From Dyadobacter psychrophilus (lineage in GTDB: Bacteria > Bacteroidota > Bacteroidia > Cytophagales > Spirosomataceae): a stretch of DNA of 64,000 bases. Positions 16,567 through 25,183 of the stretch are shown here, in pieces (position 1 is the first letter of the stretch; each line of letters opens with the position of its first letter). The translations under genes were made by a program, and so were the position numbers. The DNA lies in NCBI RefSeq assembly GCF_900167945.1, contig NZ_FUZA01000005.1:248001-312000 (forward strand), given 5' to 3'. The notes beneath the pieces are model-generated. The model did no database searches, had not been told where the DNA came from, and worked only from the letters and a program-made list of their open reading frames with translations.

Positions 16567-18126
16567 ATGGTACACATGAGATTTGATTACATTATCGTTG
16601 GCGCAGGAGCGGCCGGAAGCGTGCTGGCCAATCGCCTGAGCGCCAACCCAGAAACGAAAGTGCTGCTTATCGAAGCCGGAAAAACGGATAAAGAACCTGC
16701 TATCCAGGACCCTGGCGGCTTTGTAAGCCTTTGGGGATCGGATATGGACTGGCAATTGCAAACCACGCAGCAAGCGGGTTTGAGTGGCCGCTCCATCACG
16801 ATCAATCAGGGCAAAGTTTTAGGAGGCAGCACTTCGATCAATGCAATGATGTACGTCCGTGGTAACCCTGCGAACTTCGATCAATGGGAAGCAATGGGTG
16901 CCAAAGGATGGGGTTATGAAGCTGTTTTGCCTTTTTTCAAAAGATCTGAAAACTACGAAAACGGTGCCTCGGGTTTTCATGCAACCGGCGGAGAACTTAG
17001 CATTCGCGAATGTCCGGATGAAGTAATGCGCTCCGAGCACTTTTTGATAGGCGCAACGCAGCTGGGTTATGACGGCCCTAATTGGGATTACAATGGCGCC
17101 CGGCAGGAAAATGGTGCCGGATTATTGCAGTTTCACATTGATAAAAATGATCACCGCGACAGCGGCGCTTCGGCTTTCTTGCATTCAATTGCTGACAGGA
17201 AAAATTTGACGATTGTTACCGGTGCGCTGGTTTCCAGGGTTTTAATTGAAAATAAGAAAGCGACAGGCGTCGAAATTATCTCTGGGGAAGGTTTGAAAGA
17301 GAAGGCTTTTGCGGAAAAAGAAGTCATTGTTTCAGCAGGCGCACTGGGTTCTCCTAAGCTGCTGCTTTTGTCGGGAATTGGCCCTGCTGAGGAATTGCAA
17401 GAGGTTGGCATTGAGGTTATTAAAGATTTGCCTGGTGTTGGCAAAAACTTGCAGGACCATTTGCAGCTCCCGATGATTTTCAGGTCAAAAATTCCCATGC
17501 CGAACACGACTTTACTTACTGGTAATGCGCTGTTTGTTAATACAAAAAATGATGGAAGTGCAGTGGATCTGCAAATCAACTTTACCCCGAGCCTGCCACA
17601 GCCATTAGCACCGATCCTGCCGGATCTGGGCGGTCCTGTTTGCATTTTCCTCCCTATTTTGGTTCAGCCTGAAAGTCGGGGAGAAGTGGTGTTAAGGTCT
17701 GATAATGCAGCCGATAAGCCGATTATCAATCCAAATTATCTGGAAAATGAAGCCGATGTTGCAGTGCTTTCCAAGGCCGTTGAACTGGTCAGAAAGCTGG
17801 CTAACACACCCAAATTCCTGGAATTGAACGGTGGTGAAATGGTCCCTGGTGCGGATGCGGACATTGAAGCGTTTGTCAGAACCCAAAGCACCACGATCTG
17901 GCATCCTGCCGGAACCTGTAAAATGGGCAATGACGCAATGTCGGTCGTTGACCCGGAATTAAGAGTTCACGGCATTCAGAATCTGCGCGTTGCAGACGCC
18001 TCCGTCATGCCGACGGTTACCAGCGGAAATACAGTGGCAGCCTGCTTCATGATCGGTGAAAAAGCAGCCGATATGACCCTCGCCCCGCACGGCGTTGCCG
18101 GTATGAAAAAGAGTCTAATCGATTGA
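16567..18126 (+). CDS. GMC-family FAD-dependent alcohol oxidoreductase
   Basis: Flavoprotein of 519 residues in the glucose-methanol-choline family, which oxidises primary or secondary alcohols. The FAD-binding start is DYIIVGAGAAGSVLANRLS, the second GMC signature region reads GGSTSINAMMYVRGN, and the active-site pair is H446 (WHPAGTCKMG) and N488 (TSGNTVAACF). No signal peptide or Tat motif, so it is cytoplasmic. It lies 26 bp behind the ThDP enzyme; alcohol oxidation could supply, or remove, a 2-oxo-acid or aldehyde used by that enzyme. The closest described relatives by sequence style are choline/alcohol dehydrogenases; the natural acceptor and substrate are unknown. Confidence 0.92.
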   Translation: MVHMRFDYIIVGAGAAGSVLANRLSANPETKVLLIEAGKTDKEPAIQDPGGFVSLWGSDMDWQLQTTQQAGLSGRSITINQGKVLGGSTSINAMMYVRGNPANFDQWEAMGAKGWGYEAVLPFFKRSENYENGASGFHATGGELSIRECPDEVMRSEHFLIGATQLGYDGPNWDYNGARQENGAGLLQFHIDKNDHRDSGASAFLHSIADRKNLTIVTGALVSRVLIENKKATGVEIISGEGLKEKAFAEKEVIVSAGALGSPKLLLLSGIGPAEELQEVGIEVIKDLPGVGKNLQDHLQLPMIFRSKIPMPNTTLLTGNALFVNTKNDGSAVDLQINFTPSLPQPLAPILPDLGGPVCIFLPILVQPESRGEVVLRSDNAADKPIINPNYLENEADVAVLSKAVELVRKLANTPKFLELNGGEMVPGADADIEAFVRTQSTTIWHPAGTCKMGNDAMSVVDPELRVHGIQNLRVADASVMPTVTSGNTVAACFMIGEKAADMTLAPHGVAGMKKSLID

Positions 18127-18159
18127 TTAAATTATAATTAACCTAAAAAATAAAACACA

Positions 18160-18585
18160 ATGCTAACGCAGGAAGCAATTAAAGCACTGGCAGTTGATTG
18201 GTATAAAAAGCTGGATGTCCACGTCCCGATGGTTGAAGTTTTGCCGCTGCTTGCAGATGCGGAACTGGAAATGGTTTTCCCGGAAGCAACGGTCTATGGA
18301 CATGCAGGATTCGAAGGCTGGTTCCAACGCGTTATCCGCATATTTTTCGACGAAGTGCACACGGTTAAGCTCGTTGAATCGGAGATAACGGACAACACTG
18401 CGGTGGTGAAAGTGGTGGTGCAATGGGAAGCCAGCGTCTGGAATGCGCCTGAACCTTTCAGCAAACGCATCAAATGTGACGCTTTCCAAACCTGGGAAGT
18501 AAAGCTGACCGACGCCGGAAAGGTGGTCATTACCAAATACATTGTGGACGGACTTGAATATCACGTCGGTTCCGCAACGCTGTAA
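18160..18585 (+). CDS. NTF2-like protein, diverged
   Basis: Protein of 141 residues with an NTF2-like pattern: an N-terminal helix pair (EAIKALAVDWYKKL), a FPEATVYGHAGFEGWFQ segment and four beta strands. It lacks the LGLLQQLG tail of the earlier paralogues, so it belongs to a different branch. It contains a tryptophan-rich sheet (VVQWEASVWNAPEPF) that may line a ligand cavity. No known function. Sits between the GMC enzyme and another NTF2-like gene with gaps of 33 and 36 bp. Confidence 0.7.
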   Translation: MLTQEAIKALAVDWYKKLDVHVPMVEVLPLLADAELEMVFPEATVYGHAGFEGWFQRVIRIFFDEVHTVKLVESEITDNTAVVKVVVQWEASVWNAPEPFSKRIKCDAFQTWEVKLTDAGKVVITKYIVDGLEYHVGSATL

Positions 18586-18621
18586 ATCAGGTTGTTAACC
18601 CTTCTTTATTAAACCAAAAAT

Positions 18622-19014
18622 ATGAAAAACGTACCCGATACCAAGCTGGGAAGGATGTATAAGGAGCACATTCAACACATTCTTGACAAAAATATTGACG
18701 CGCTGCTGGACCAATACACAGATGACGCAACATTGATCAGCAGCTTCTCCAAATCGCCCGTTATTTACAAAGGCCGCGACCAGGTGAATGAGCATATGCA
18801 AGGCATTCTGGGCATCGACGGACTGGAAACGGACATTGTTTTCTGGGCCGAAACTGAGAATCCTGAAACATTAATGATCACCGAACAGATTACCATGACG
18901 GTGGGCGGTGAAAAAAGTGAAATGCGCTTCGCAGACAGCTGGGTGCTGCAAGACGGAAAGATCGCCATTCATTTTGCCGGAATGGTCCAGCATCCGGACG
19001 GAACATTAGCCTAA
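18622..19014 (+). CDS. NTF2/SnoaL-like protein
   Basis: Small protein of 130 residues with the classic NTF2-like opening (LDKNIDALLDQYTDDATLIS), followed by SPVIYKGRDQVNEHMQGIL and a curved beta sheet ending SWVLQDGKIAIHFAGMVQ. This is the nuclear-transport-factor-2-like/SnoaL pattern seen in ketosteroid-isomerase-like proteins. No signal peptide. The eighth NTF2-like domain of the block. Substrate and role unknown. Confidence 0.78.
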   Translation: MKNVPDTKLGRMYKEHIQHILDKNIDALLDQYTDDATLISSFSKSPVIYKGRDQVNEHMQGILGIDGLETDIVFWAETENPETLMITEQITMTVGGEKSEMRFADSWVLQDGKIAIHFAGMVQHPDGTLA

Positions 19015-19043
19015 TTTAAAAATAACCCCTAAACCCTTTCGTC

Positions 19044-19622
19044 ATGAAACTGGCAGGAAAAAAGATCGGCGTGCTCTTGGAGGCCGATTATTTTGAAAAC
19101 GAGATATTCTACTACAAATTCCGCTTTCCGGAGGAAGGCGCTGATCTGCATTTTCTGACAAGGTTATGGGGACAGGATAAACTCACATTCCTGGGCCACG
19201 AATACCGCGCGCCGATGGATTGCTGGGAGTCATTTGAAAATATGAGCGATGAAGAGCTGCGCACTTACGACGCTATTATCGTACCGTCAGGTATGGTTTC
19301 GGACCGGCTACGTTACACCGAAGACGTGGAGAAAATCCCGCCTGCAACCGAATTCCTGAAACGTGTTTTCGCTGAACCAGGCATTTTAAAAGGCATTATC
19401 TGCCACGGATTATGGCTTACTGCGCCCGCAACGGAGCTTGTTCGCGGCCGCAAATTGGTTTGCCACAACAACCTGATCGGCGACGCAAAGGCTTACGGGG
19501 CCATTTATACCAATGAAGATGTGGTTGTGGACGGTGATCTGATCACCGGGCGCTCAGGCGGACATGCGCATTTGTTTGCGAAAAAGATCATCGAAACCCT
19601 GTCAGCAGCTAACCCAAATTAA
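19044..19622 (+). CDS. DJ-1/PfpI-superfamily protein
   Basis: Protein of 192 residues, the normal length for PfpI-type members. It starts with KKIGVLLEADYFENEIFYY, where the family glutamate follows the first strand, and has the nucleophile elbow C120-H121 in GIICHGLWLTAPATELVRG; the tail DGDLITGRSGGHAHLF is characteristic of PfpI/YhbO proteins. It may be a deglycase or glyoxalase-like enzyme. Only 1 bp separates it from the VOC gene, a pairing that fits disposal of a reactive carbonyl, although the substrate is not known. Confidence 0.88.
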   Translation: MKLAGKKIGVLLEADYFENEIFYYKFRFPEEGADLHFLTRLWGQDKLTFLGHEYRAPMDCWESFENMSDEELRTYDAIIVPSGMVSDRLRYTEDVEKIPPATEFLKRVFAEPGILKGIICHGLWLTAPATELVRGRKLVCHNNLIGDAKAYGAIYTNEDVVVDGDLITGRSGGHAHLFAKKIIETLSAANPN

Positions 19623-19623
19623 C

Positions 19624-20046
19624 ATGAGCGCGACATTTTTTCACCTGGCATTGACAGTCAAGGACCTCGGCAAGTTCGAGGATTTTTATGCCAAATATTT
19701 TGGCTTCCGCAGGGCAAGGGTGATCAGTCTGGGCGATGATGCCGAGCTGGTTTTCCTAAAAAACGACGACAATTTTTACTTTGAGATCTTTCCGCCCGAA
19801 GAAGACCGTCCTTACCCGATGTCCGAAGCCGACGGCCCGCACTACGCTGGTTTACGCCACATTGCATTCTCTGTGGACGACATTGACGCCAAAGTGGAAA
19901 GCATGGGAGAAGACGCAGTAATCACCCTCGGCCCATTGCATTTCGACGACGTAATTGAAGGCTGGAAAACCGTCTGGCTCAAAGACCCCGAAGGAAACAT
20001 CATAGAAATCACTCAGGGCTACCGCGATCAGGAAGACTTGGCTTAA
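19624..20046 (+). CDS. VOC-superfamily (glyoxalase/dioxygenase fold) protein
   Basis: Protein of 140 residues. The ATG at 19624 is chosen because it begins the first beta-alpha-beta unit and follows the preceding stop by one base. The three metal ligands of the VOC fold are in place: H7 (FFHLALTVKD), H79 (GLRHIAFSVDD) and E128 (NIIEITQGY), so it is probably a metal-dependent lyase, isomerase or dioxygenase. Its likely partner is the DJ-1/PfpI protein just upstream. Confidence 0.88.
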   Translation: MSATFFHLALTVKDLGKFEDFYAKYFGFRRARVISLGDDAELVFLKNDDNFYFEIFPPEEDRPYPMSEADGPHYAGLRHIAFSVDDIDAKVESMGEDAVITLGPLHFDDVIEGWKTVWLKDPEGNIIEITQGYRDQEDLA

Positions 20047-20078
20047 TAAACTCTCAAAACACCTTTACCAACTAACGC

Positions 20079-21902
20079 ATGAATATAAATTTCACTTTTT
20101 CAGATACCATTGCAGGGTATATCACGGGATATAATGCAGAGGAACGCTGGTTCACAGTTGAGACGTCGGATAAGCGTCCTTTTAAGATCAACCTGATCGC
20201 TTCCACCTATGCCCGCGGCGTGCAGAACCTCACAGAAGGATGGCAAGATCCGGGCGACATTGCGCCGTTTTTGTCTACAAACGGGCAGTATGTTTTCGCC
20301 TACGGAACATTCTATCCGAATGCGGGTGCGGATGAAAGCGCATTCGAAGCACAGCAATTGATTTTCCCGGGTAAGGAGCCGAAAGCTTATCGCCACGAGG
20401 AGCAGAATTATTGGATCACGCAGATCAGCTCGATCGCTTCCAGCTATCTGAAATGGCAGTTTGATTATCCGAAAGAGGAGATCAACTACAAAAATTACCG
20501 CACAATGCTCCATTTGGGAGGTTCCAAAAAAGGAGATTACTTGCAGGAAACAGACACGATTTCAAGAATGGTTTACGGATTTGCATCGGCATATCTGTTG
20601 ACCGGAAAAGACGAATTCCTGGAAGGTGCAGAACTTGGAACAGAATATCTGCGCGACCACATGCGCTTTTTTGACCAGGACGACGACCTTGTTTACTGGT
20701 ATCACGGCCTGAAAGTGGAAGGTCAGAAAGAAACCAAATTGCTGACTTCGGAATTTGGCGACGACCTGGATTCGCTTCCTATGTATGAGCAGATTTACGC
20801 ACTTGCAGGCCCGACGCAAACCTACCGCATCACGGGCGATCAGCGCATCCGCGACGACATTGACAAGACCATTGATCTTTTTGAAAAATATTTCAAAGAT
20901 CCAAACGGCGTGGGTTACTACTCGCACTTGCACCCGATCACATTGGATGCGCACGAGGATTCTCTCGCTCACAACAAGGCGCGCAAAAACTGGAACTCCG
21001 TGGGTGACCACGCTCCGGCTTATCTGATCAACCTTTGGCTGGCGAGCGGCGAGCAGAAGCACGCTGACTTTTTGGAATACACATTTGACACCATTACCAA
21101 ATATTTCCCGGACTACGAAAACAGCCCGTTTGTTCAGGAGAAATTCTTCGAAGATTGGAGCAAAGACCAGACCTGGGGATGGCAGCAAAACCGCGCAGTA
21201 GTAGGGCACAACCTGAAAATCGCCTGGAATTTGATTCGTCAGCAGTCATTGACCCCGAAAGAGGAATATCTGGCATTTGCCAAGAAAATCGCTGAACTGA
21301 TGCCGGCAGCTGGTTCCGATCAGCAGCGTGGCGGCTGGTACGACGTGGTGGAACGCGTGCAGAAAACAGGCGACAAGCACCAGTTTGTATGGCACGACCG
21401 CAAGGCCTGGTGGCAACAGGAGCAGGCCATTCTTGCTTACCTGATCATGTACGGGGTTTTGGGCGATAAAGAATACGAAAAACAAGCACGCGAGGCAGCT
21501 GCATTCTACAATGCATTCTTCCTGGATAATGACGATGGCGGTGTGTATTTCAATGTGTTGGGCAATGGTATGCCGTATCTTTTGGGAACAGAGCGTTTCA
21601 AAGGAAGCCACTCGATGAGTGCTTACCACAGCACAGAACTATGCTATCTGTCAGCGGTTTATATAAATTTGCTGATTACGAAGCAGCCAACCTATTTCTA
21701 TTTTAAGCCTTATCCAAACGGCTGGAAAGACAACATTCTGCGCGTTTCGCCGGACATTTTGCCTCCTGGAAGCGTGTACATCAGCGAGGTTTTCATTGAT
21801 GATCAGCCTTATACGGATTTCGATGCCTATGCGCTTACCGTGAAGCTTCCTGAAACAGAGGAACGCATCCGCGTGAAAGTACAGATCAGTTCGGCCAAGT
21901 AA
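20079..21902 (+). CDS. AGE-family epimerase/isomerase with extra N- and C-terminal regions
   Basis: Protein of 607 residues whose middle part (about 100-510) is an (alpha/alpha)6 barrel of the N-acylglucosamine 2-epimerase/cellobiose-epimerase family; the WWQQEQAILAYLIMYG segment near residue 450 and several barrel histidines (RHEE, HLHP, GDHAP, GHNLKIAW) support this. Ordinary AGE enzymes have about 400 residues. Here there is an N-terminal beta domain of about 90 residues (SDTIAGYITGYNAEERW) and a C-terminal beta extension of about 90. No signal peptide. It links the enzyme half of the block to the STAS/glycogen half. The sugar substrate is unknown. Confidence 0.78.
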   Translation: MNINFTFSDTIAGYITGYNAEERWFTVETSDKRPFKINLIASTYARGVQNLTEGWQDPGDIAPFLSTNGQYVFAYGTFYPNAGADESAFEAQQLIFPGKEPKAYRHEEQNYWITQISSIASSYLKWQFDYPKEEINYKNYRTMLHLGGSKKGDYLQETDTISRMVYGFASAYLLTGKDEFLEGAELGTEYLRDHMRFFDQDDDLVYWYHGLKVEGQKETKLLTSEFGDDLDSLPMYEQIYALAGPTQTYRITGDQRIRDDIDKTIDLFEKYFKDPNGVGYYSHLHPITLDAHEDSLAHNKARKNWNSVGDHAPAYLINLWLASGEQKHADFLEYTFDTITKYFPDYENSPFVQEKFFEDWSKDQTWGWQQNRAVVGHNLKIAWNLIRQQSLTPKEEYLAFAKKIAELMPAAGSDQQRGGWYDVVERVQKTGDKHQFVWHDRKAWWQQEQAILAYLIMYGVLGDKEYEKQAREAAAFYNAFFLDNDDGGVYFNVLGNGMPYLLGTERFKGSHSMSAYHSTELCYLSAVYINLLITKQPTYFYFKPYPNGWKDNILRVSPDILPPGSVYISEVFIDDQPYTDFDAYALTVKLPETEERIRVKVQISSAK

Positions 21903-21929
21903 TTTGAACCACATTAAGACACTTTTCAG

Positions 21930-22268
21930 ATGAAAGTTACCATTACGGATCAGGAAGAAATTACGGTTGTTGAGGTTTCCGGCGATATTGACAGCAAAAC
22001 GGCGCCTGAATTTGAAAGGAACGCAAAGGTGGCCATGGACAAAAGCAAGCACATTGTGATCGACCTTACCGAGGTCGGTTTTATGTCCAGCGCCGGTCTG
22101 CGTGTGCTTTTGATGGTGTACCGGAATATCCGGTCGCAGGAAGGCAAAGTCGTGCTCGTGGGTGTTTCCGAAGAGATCCAGGACGTGATGTCGACCACCG
22201 GTTTTATCAACTTTTTTACCATTGTTGAAAAGCCGGAAGATGGAGTTGCATTTCTAAAACAAGACTAA
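21930..22268 (+). CDS. STAS-domain anti-sigma-factor antagonist (first copy)
   Basis: Single STAS domain of 112 residues, SpoIIAA/RsbV type. The strand-loop DLTEVGFMSSAGLRVLL contains the expected phosphorylation site, S54. In known partner switches the HATPase kinase phosphorylates this serine and a PP2C phosphatase removes it; the dephosphorylated form captures the kinase. It is followed after 3 bp by glgX, an unusual neighbour. A HATPase and a PP2C are encoded in the same block. Confidence 0.93.
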   Translation: MKVTITDQEEITVVEVSGDIDSKTAPEFERNAKVAMDKSKHIVIDLTEVGFMSSAGLRVLLMVYRNIRSQEGKVVLVGVSEEIQDVMSTTGFINFFTIVEKPEDGVAFLKQD

Positions 22269-22271
22269 TCC

Positions 22272-24392
22272 ATGGCAACAGATATCAGGATCGATTATTA
22301 CCCGACGCACGAGCAGCAGGGGATCAAGTTCAGACGGGGACACGTGCTGCCATTTGGCGCCACAATGGTCCCGAACGGGATCAATTTCAGCATTTATTCC
22401 AGCGAAGCCATCGACTGCACGCTCGTATTGTTCGAGCGGGGCGAGGCGGAACCGTTTGCCGAGATCCGTTTCCCCGAGGAGTTCCGGACGGGCAATGTGT
22501 ATTCCATGATCGTGTTTGATCTGGATTACGAGCGCCTGGAATATGGTTACCGCATGGACGGGCCTTTCAAGCCGGAAGAAGGTCATCGTTTTGACAAAAG
22601 CATTATACTCAGCGATCCCTACGCCAAAGCCATTGGCGGACGGGATTCCTGGTTGGCGAAGCCCAATTGGGATAACATTTACCCATATCGCTCGCGCCTC
22701 GTTTTTGAGGATTTCGACTGGGAGAACGACCATCCTTTGGAAACGCCGATCGAGGACCTGATTATTTACGAAATGCACGTGCGCGGTTTTACGCAGCACC
22801 CTTCTTCGAATGTGAAGAATCCAGGCACATTTGCGGCCATTCGCAGCAAAATCGCTTATCTCAAAGAACTAGGAATCAACTGCGTAGAGCTGATGCCGAT
22901 CTACGAGTTCGACGAATGGGAAAACAGCAAGGAAAACCCGGTTACGGGTGGACTGATCGTTAATTTCTGGGGTTACAGCACGGTTAATTTCTTCTCTCCA
23001 AAAGCAGGTTATGCAGCCACAGGGAAATTTGGCATGCAGGTGGACGAGCTGAAAACGCTTGTGAAAGAACTCCATAAGAACGGCATTGAAGTAATGCTGG
23101 ACGTGGTTTTCAATCACACGGCCGAAGGAGATCACCGCGGTCATACGATCTCGTTCAGGGGAATTGATAACAAAACCTACTACATGCTGACGCCTGAGGG
23201 TTATTATTTCAATTTTTCAGGGACCGGCAATACATTGAATTGCAACAATCCGGTGGTGCGGAACATGGTGCTGGACTGTCTGCGTTACTGGGCAGCCGAT
23301 TACCACATTGATGGTTTCCGTTTCGACCTCGCCGCCATTCTCGGCCGCGATCAGAACGGGGCGCCATTAAGCAACCCGCCGCTTTTGGAATCACTCGCAT
23401 ACGATCCGATTTTGGCCAAATGCAAGCTCGTAGCCGAAGCATGGGATGCCGGCGGATTGTATCAGGTGGGTTCATTCCCGGCTTACGGACGCTGGGCAGA
23501 ATGGAATGGAAAATACCGCGACTCGATCCGTAAATTCCTGAAAGGGGACGAAGGTTTGGTTGGTGAAATGGCACAATGCATCCAGGGATGGCCCGATTTA
23601 TATTACTATCGCGGCCCAACTGCCAGCATTAATTTCATCGCCTGCCACGACGGTTTCACACTTTACGACCTCTTCGCTTACAATGAAAAACATAACGAAG
23701 CGAATGGAGAGAATAACAATGATGGCGGTAATGACAACCATTCCTGGAATTGTGGGGTGGAAGGTGAAACGGACGATCCGTACATTAACCAGCTGCGCCA
23801 CAAGCAGATCAAGAATGCATTGACGATCCTGATGGTAAGCCAGGGCGTGCCGATGATCCTGTCGGGTGATGAAGTGGGGGTTACAAAAAACGGTAATAAC
23901 AACACTTATTGCCACGATAATGAGCTGAACTGGCTGGATTGGGGCCTGATGGACAAAAACGCAGACATTTATCATTTTGCGCAACGCATCACGCGCTTCC
24001 GCCGAGCACACCCGGTGCTGAGGAGCAGGACGCATTTCCAGCACATTGATTATGTAGGAAGCGGATACGCGGACATTACATTTCACGGAACCCAAGCCTG
24101 GCAACCCGACTTTTCACCCGGCAGCCGCTGCCTGGCATTCATGCTGGACGGTGCCCATGCCAAAAGCGGAACCATCGTGGACGATTCCATTTACGTGGCG
24201 ATGAACTCCCATTGGGACGGCTTATACTACGAACTCCCAACGCTCCCGAATGGAAAAACCTGGCACCTGGCCGTGAATACGGACATGCCGTCAGGTGACG
24301 ACATTTACGATATTGGTAGGGAGCCAAGGCTGGATGATCAGGGGAGGTTCCTGGTTGGCGGGAGAGCGACGGTGGTGTTGGTTGGTAAATAA
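22272..24392 (+). CDS. glgX: Glycogen debranching enzyme GlgX (GH13 isoamylase type)
   Basis: Alpha-1,6-glucosidase of 706 residues, the usual length. An N-terminal CBM48 domain (about 20-120) is followed by a GH13 barrel with the catalytic nucleophile D352 (GFRFDLAAILGRD), acid/base E389 (LVAEAWDAGG) and transition-state-stabilising H459-D460 (FIACHDGFTLYDL). It trims limit dextrin branches during glycogen breakdown. Placed between two STAS genes with gaps of 3 and 27 bp, so its expression is bound to the signalling module. No glgB, glgC or glgP is in the window. Confidence 0.93.
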   Translation: MATDIRIDYYPTHEQQGIKFRRGHVLPFGATMVPNGINFSIYSSEAIDCTLVLFERGEAEPFAEIRFPEEFRTGNVYSMIVFDLDYERLEYGYRMDGPFKPEEGHRFDKSIILSDPYAKAIGGRDSWLAKPNWDNIYPYRSRLVFEDFDWENDHPLETPIEDLIIYEMHVRGFTQHPSSNVKNPGTFAAIRSKIAYLKELGINCVELMPIYEFDEWENSKENPVTGGLIVNFWGYSTVNFFSPKAGYAATGKFGMQVDELKTLVKELHKNGIEVMLDVVFNHTAEGDHRGHTISFRGIDNKTYYMLTPEGYYFNFSGTGNTLNCNNPVVRNMVLDCLRYWAADYHIDGFRFDLAAILGRDQNGAPLSNPPLLESLAYDPILAKCKLVAEAWDAGGLYQVGSFPAYGRWAEWNGKYRDSIRKFLKGDEGLVGEMAQCIQGWPDLYYYRGPTASINFIACHDGFTLYDLFAYNEKHNEANGENNNDGGNDNHSWNCGVEGETDDPYINQLRHKQIKNALTILMVSQGVPMILSGDEVGVTKNGNNNTYCHDNELNWLDWGLMDKNADIYHFAQRITRFRRAHPVLRSRTHFQHIDYVGSGYADITFHGTQAWQPDFSPGSRCLAFMLDGAHAKSGTIVDDSIYVAMNSHWDGLYYELPTLPNGKTWHLAVNTDMPSGDDIYDIGREPRLDDQGRFLVGGRATVVLVGK

Positions 24393-24419
24393 ATTTTTAA
24401 ATCTCAAAACATTCATAAA

Positions 24420-24740
24420 ATGGCTTTTCAAATAGAATCACTAATACAAGACCAGGTGGCTACTTTTACGCTGCATGGCGAACTGGATTCGCTTTCTGCG
24501 CGGGTTTTTCAGACTGAGATTGAGAAAATCGCTAATCAGCCCATTGATTCGTTGGTGCTTGATATGGAGGACCTTAACTTTATGTCATCTGCCGGACTCC
24601 GGGTGCTGATTTACTCAAAGCAAAAAATCGGACCGAAATTATCCATTTACATTGTAAGACCGCAGGAGCTGATCGTTGACACGCTTACCAAAACGGGCTT
24701 GCAGCACAGCGTGACTATCGTTGATCAGTATCCAGTTTAA
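24420..24740 (+). CDS. STAS-domain anti-sigma-factor antagonist (second copy)
   Basis: STAS domain of 106 residues with the phospho-site loop DMEDLNFMSSAGLRVLI; the predicted serine is S57. It is a paralogue of the first STAS protein but clearly diverged outside the loop. It is directly followed (12 bp) by the HATPase gene and is the more likely partner of that protein. Two different antagonists with one kinase could let two inputs compete. Confidence 0.93.
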   Translation: MAFQIESLIQDQVATFTLHGELDSLSARVFQTEIEKIANQPIDSLVLDMEDLNFMSSAGLRVLIYSKQKIGPKLSIYIVRPQELIVDTLTKTGLQHSVTIVDQYPV

Positions 24741-24752
24741 AAATCCAGCATA

Positions 24753-25178
24753 ATGGAATCGAAAAGTTTTCCCGGCACTGTTGATTCTCTCGATGCGCTG
24801 CGGGAATACATTGGTGAGCTTTCACAGCGGGCTGGATTGGCCAAAAAACCAACTTACAACCTCAAACTGGCGGTTGATGAAATTGCTACGAACATTATTT
24901 TGTACGGTTACCAGGCGCCCGGCATTGAAGCGGATTTTCAGGTTTTAAGTGAAATCTCGGATCAGGCACTCGTGGTGATCCTGGAAGACATTGCTGCACC
25001 GTTTGACCCGCTTGCGAAAGAGCTGCCCAACGCGCAGGATCTGACGCTTTCGCTGGAAGAGCGCGGCATTGGTGGCCTGGGTATTTTCCTGACTATCAAC
25101 GGTGTGGATGAGTTTTCGTATGAATATGCCAATGGAAAAAACCGTAACAAATTTGTAATGAAAATTACGGCAACCTGA
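24753..25178 (+). CDS. Anti-sigma-type serine kinase (HATPase_c_2, RsbW/SpoIIAB-like)
   Basis: Protein of 141 residues with a GHKL ATPase fold: N-box LAVDEIATNIILYGY (E43, N47), G1 box with aspartate in VILEDIAAPFDP, and G2 glycine box RGIGGLGIFL. RsbW-type proteins bind a target (normally a sigma factor) and phosphorylate STAS antagonists on serine. It forms a tight cassette with the STAS gene upstream (12 bp) and the nSTAND gene downstream (5 bp). No sigma-factor gene is present here, so its target is either elsewhere or not a sigma factor. Confidence 0.92.
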   Translation: MESKSFPGTVDSLDALREYIGELSQRAGLAKKPTYNLKLAVDEIATNIILYGYQAPGIEADFQVLSEISDQALVVILEDIAAPFDPLAKELPNAQDLTLSLEERGIGGLGIFLTINGVDEFSYEYANGKNRNKFVMKITAT

Positions 25179-25183
25179 AAAAT

